This document shows, in pieces, positions 61,989 to 64,000 of a stretch of 64,000 nt of DNA; position 1 is the first letter of the stretch, and every line of letters starts with the position of its first letter. The position numbers were made by a program, and so were the translations under genes. This DNA comes from Pseudalkalibacillus hwajinpoensis. GTDB lineage: Bacteria; Bacillota; Bacilli; Bacillales; Guptibacillaceae. Below the pieces are notes generated by a model, which did not search any database, was not told the origin of the DNA, and worked only from the letters and a program-made list of their open reading frames with translations. Location of the stretch: positions 3,286,001 to 3,350,000 of the forward strand of contig NZ_CP156674.1 of the NCBI RefSeq assembly GCF_039851965.1, in the 5' to 3' direction.

Positions 61989-62498
61989 ATGAAAGTGGTT
62001 CGAATTGCAGTTGGGTCAGAGAACCCAGTGAAGATCAATGCGGTGAAAGCTATTTTTGGTAATGATGTGCAAGGTCTAACTGTTCCCTCAGGTGTTTCTG
62101 AGCAACCGTGGGGTGATGACGAAACTCTTTTAGGTGCAAAAAATCGCGCAGTATCAGCTCTAAGAGAAGCGCAAGCGAATATAGGAATTGGTCTTGAAGG
62201 CGGTGTGCAGTTGATCGGTGAAACGCTTTATGTGTGTAACTGGGGAGCGCTTGTTGATGAAGAAGGCCTGGAGATCGTAGCTGGGGGAGCAAGGTTTCCT
62301 CTTCCTGAAGAGATAAAGAAGCAGTTAGCTCTGGGAGAAGAATTAGGTCCAGTTATTTCCAGGTTTGAAAGCAGGGCAGATGTTAACAAAAAGGAAGGCG
62401 CAATAGGTATTTTTACCGACGGCGCCATTAGTCGCACGGACATGTATGAACAAATTATTCAGATGTTGTTCGGGCAATATAAGTTTTACTCGAGTTAA
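61989..62498 (+). CDS. DUF84 inosine/xanthosine triphosphatase
   Basis: A 169-aa house-cleaning NTPase of the YjjX family: VGSENPVKINAVKAIFG, PSGVSEQPWGDDETLLGAKNRA (split here: PSGVSEQPWGDDET, LLGAKNRA), GIGLEGGV and KEGAIGIFTDG. Removes ITP or XTP. AAGGAGG is 4 nt before ATG 61989 and 10 nt before GTG 61995, so the start is uncertain. Confidence 0.85.
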   Translation: MKVVRIAVGSENPVKINAVKAIFGNDVQGLTVPSGVSEQPWGDDETLLGAKNRAVSALREAQANIGIGLEGGVQLIGETLYVCNWGALVDEEGLEIVAGGARFPLPEEIKKQLALGEELGPVISRFESRADVNKKEGAIGIFTDGAISRTDMYEQIIQMLFGQYKFYSS

Positions 62499-62941
62499 TT
62501 TGTTTCGAAAATGTAAGATAGCGCCTGCAGCGCCTGTTCAGGTGATTCCACGACAACCTGCGCTTTATTTGAGAGTTCTTTCAGTGGATGATGCAATGAC
62601 TCGGGACGGATCAGAATGAGTGGCTTTTGAAGCGCTATGGCTGTTGATGCATCCATCGCACTATTCCATTGCTTGTATTTTTCACCAAATAACGCAATGA
62701 CAACATCTGATTTATTGAGAAGCACCTGGGTTCTGAGGTTGTTTATTTCCGAGGCTGCTTCATCCTTAAAGATTGCATTGGGCTGTTTTCCTTTTATTTC
62801 TTCGCCAATGTTGTCAGAGCGATCATGATTTTCCATTGGACCTACAAAGTGAATAGGAAGATCGAGCTTCTTAGCTTCCTGTTTCATATCATCACGCCAG
62901 TTATCATGAATTTGTCCTGCAAGATAAACGGTCAATTCCAC
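62495..62941 (-). CDS. ytoQ: YtoQ-family protein
   Basis: A 148-aa protein beginning MELTVYLAGQIHDNWRDDM, with SDVVIALFGEKYKQWNSAMDAS, the YtoQ signature; the fold resembles nucleoside 2-deoxyribosyltransferases, with unknown activity. GTG 62941 lies 8 nt after GAAGGAGG. It converges on the DUF84 gene with a 4-bp overlap. Confidence 0.88.
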   Translation of the reverse strand: MELTVYLAGQIHDNWRDDMKQEAKKLDLPIHFVGPMENHDRSDNIGEEIKGKQPNAIFKDEAASEINNLRTQVLLNKSDVVIALFGEKYKQWNSAMDASTAIALQKPLILIRPESLHHPLKELSNKAQVVVESPEQALQALSYIFETN

Positions 62942-63086
62942 TAGTAACGCCTCCTTCAATATTGCTAACGGTGTTATTGTAGCATGAGTTAGAAATGATT
63001 TCCCAATAATCTGAATCCGCTATAAAGCTTAACTATGAGCTTTTGTGTATACTAAAAAAGGATCAATTGTCTGGAAGGAGAGAAAG

Positions 63087-64000
63087 ATGAAAGCATTTTT
63101 AGAACGAAAGGGAATAATCATCTCACCGCAAGTTTACTTTGTAAAAGCGCTCAGTTATATGGCGCTTGGATTATTCTCATCCCTTATTATTGGACTTATT
63201 CTTAAAACCGTTGGAGAAAATGTATCATTCCTTGCGTTTCTTATACCAACGGGGGAACTTGCAATGAGCTTGATGGGTCCTGCTATAGGGGTGGCCGTAG
63301 CTTATGGTCTTGGAGCACCTCCACTCGTATTGTTCTCCGCTGTACTTGCTGGTGCTGCTGGTGCAGAGCTTGGTGGACCAGCAGGCAGTTATGTAGCGGC
63401 TATTGCTGCAGCAGAAGCAGGGAAACTCGTTTCAAAATCAACAAAGCTTGATATCATTGTAACGCCACTAGTTACAATTTTTGCAGGATATGGCACAGCT
63501 GCATTAGCAGGACCGGGAATCAATAAGTTTATGACTCAGTTTGGTTCGCTTATCATGTGGGCTACCGAACAGCGTCCCATCCTCATGGGTGTGATTGTAG
63601 CAATACTCATGGGGATCGCCTTAACAGCCCCTATTTCAAGTGCTGCAATTGCAATTATGCTTGGTTTAGAAGGAATTGCTGCAGGTGCTGCAACGATAGG
63701 ATGTGCTGCTCAAATGGTTGGCTTTGCGGTATGCAGTTACCGAGAAAATGGATTTGGCGGCTTGATCGCTCAGGGCATTGGTACCTCCATGCTGCAAGTA
63801 GCAAATATTGTTCGAAATCCCTGGATTCTCGTTCCACCAACTTTAGCAGGAGCGGTTCTTGCACCGATTGGAAGCGGATGGCTTGGGTTATTAAACAATT
63901 CAGCTGGTGCTGGGATGGGGACGAGCGGATTTGTTGGACAAATCATGACAGTCAATGTAATGGGCCCAAGTGGAAATGTGTGGATGGCGATCATCATGTT
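63087..64000 (+). CDS. PTS_EIIC_2-type membrane protein, N-terminal 304 codons
   Basis: The frame from ATG 63087 (GGAAGGAG 7 nt upstream) stays open to the window's end. It begins MKAFLERKGIIISPQVYFVK and has at least eight hydrophobic helices rich in Gly and Ala (GVAVAYGLGAPPLVLFSAVL; AGAAGAELGGPAGSYVAAIA). It resembles the PTS_EIIC_2 family, whose members lack EIIA and EIIB domains and have uncertain transport roles. The 3' end is missing. Confidence 0.8.
   Translation, partial: MKAFLERKGIIISPQVYFVKALSYMALGLFSSLIIGLILKTVGENVSFLAFLIPTGELAMSLMGPAIGVAVAYGLGAPPLVLFSAVLAGAAGAELGGPAGSYVAAIAAAEAGKLVSKSTKLDIIVTPLVTIFAGYGTAALAGPGINKFMTQFGSLIMWATEQRPILMGVIVAILMGIALTAPISSAAIAIMLGLEGIAAGAATIGCAAQMVGFAVCSYRENGFGGLIAQGIGTSMLQVANIVRNPWILVPPTLAGAVLAPIGSGWLGLLNNSAGAGMGTSGFVGQIMTVNVMGPSGNVWMAIIM

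Noticed and set aside
1..64000. CRISPR arrays, insertion sequences, prophage, rRNA or tRNA genes
   Set aside because: No regularly spaced direct repeats with spacers, no transposase or integrase reading frame and no tRNA- or rRNA-like sequence was seen. The only regular array (54660-54719) has no spacers.

Overview
The window is chromosomal DNA of a low-GC, endospore-forming member of the Bacillaceae or a close relative. The evidence is a long run of genes in Bacillus subtilis 'yt' order (men cluster, ytkD, pckA, metK, ytoA, ytpAB, ytqAB, leuS, ytfP, murJ/ytgP, ytzG, ytzE, ytjP, ytkP, ytlP, amyX, ytmP, ytzH, trmB, ytnP, ytoP, ytoQ). It also has Gram-positive ribosome-binding sites, a T-box and a SAM-I riboswitch, sigma-B-like promoters and a YjcZ-type sporulation peptide. 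I cannot name the species. I see no prophage, insertion sequence, CRISPR array, rRNA or tRNA.

Layout. 1-8.4 kb: menaquinone biosynthesis, with the 5' end of menA (minus) diverging from menF-D-H-B-E-C (plus). 8.4-14.3 kb: accessory small genes, including two tandem single-helix micropeptides behind a sigma-B promoter, a second sigma-B-like operon, a PcrA/YjcD-type helicase and a decayed ythQ transporter gene. 14.4-26.7 kb: ytkD, a CDF metal exporter, the ytlACD ABC importer, two PAP2 phosphatases, pckA with CcpN boxes, metK behind a SAM riboswitch, and a glycosyltransferase. 26.7-34.5 kb: ytoA, ytpAB (lysophospholipid and terpenoid synthesis), ytqAB, and leuS behind a leucine T-box. 34.6-43.5 kb: two rhodanese proteins, a lytic transglycosylase split by an amber codon, a DEAD-box helicase, ytfP, murJ, ytzG and ytzE. 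43.9-54.6 kb: potassium channel, dipeptidase, cysteine-synthase family enzyme, RNA cyclic phosphodiesterase, lrgAB, pullulanase, ytmP, ytzH, a CydS-like peptide, trmB and a lactonase. 54.6-64 kb: the fruRKA operon, proline synthesis, ytoP, ytoQ and a truncated PTS_EIIC_2-type membrane gene.

How parts work together. MenF, D, H, C, E and B supply 1,4-dihydroxy-2-naphthoate for MenA, so the first 8.4 kb is nearly the whole quinone pathway. pckA (gluconeogenesis, CcpN-type boxes), fruRKA (glycolytic sugar uptake, a CcpA cre site in the promoter) and amyX form a carbon-regulation theme. metK and leuS are each controlled by an RNA leader sensing their own product or substrate.

Most notable observations: the tandem sigma-B micropeptides; a family of intergenic repeats built from 7-nt-loop hairpins plus a conserved tail, one copy of which encodes the end of ytfP; six TGA-initiated 10-nt repeats in helical phase upstream of the fru promoter; and an orphan CydS-like peptide. 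No clearly new multi-gene system (such as a defence island) is visible; the region is mostly core chromosome.
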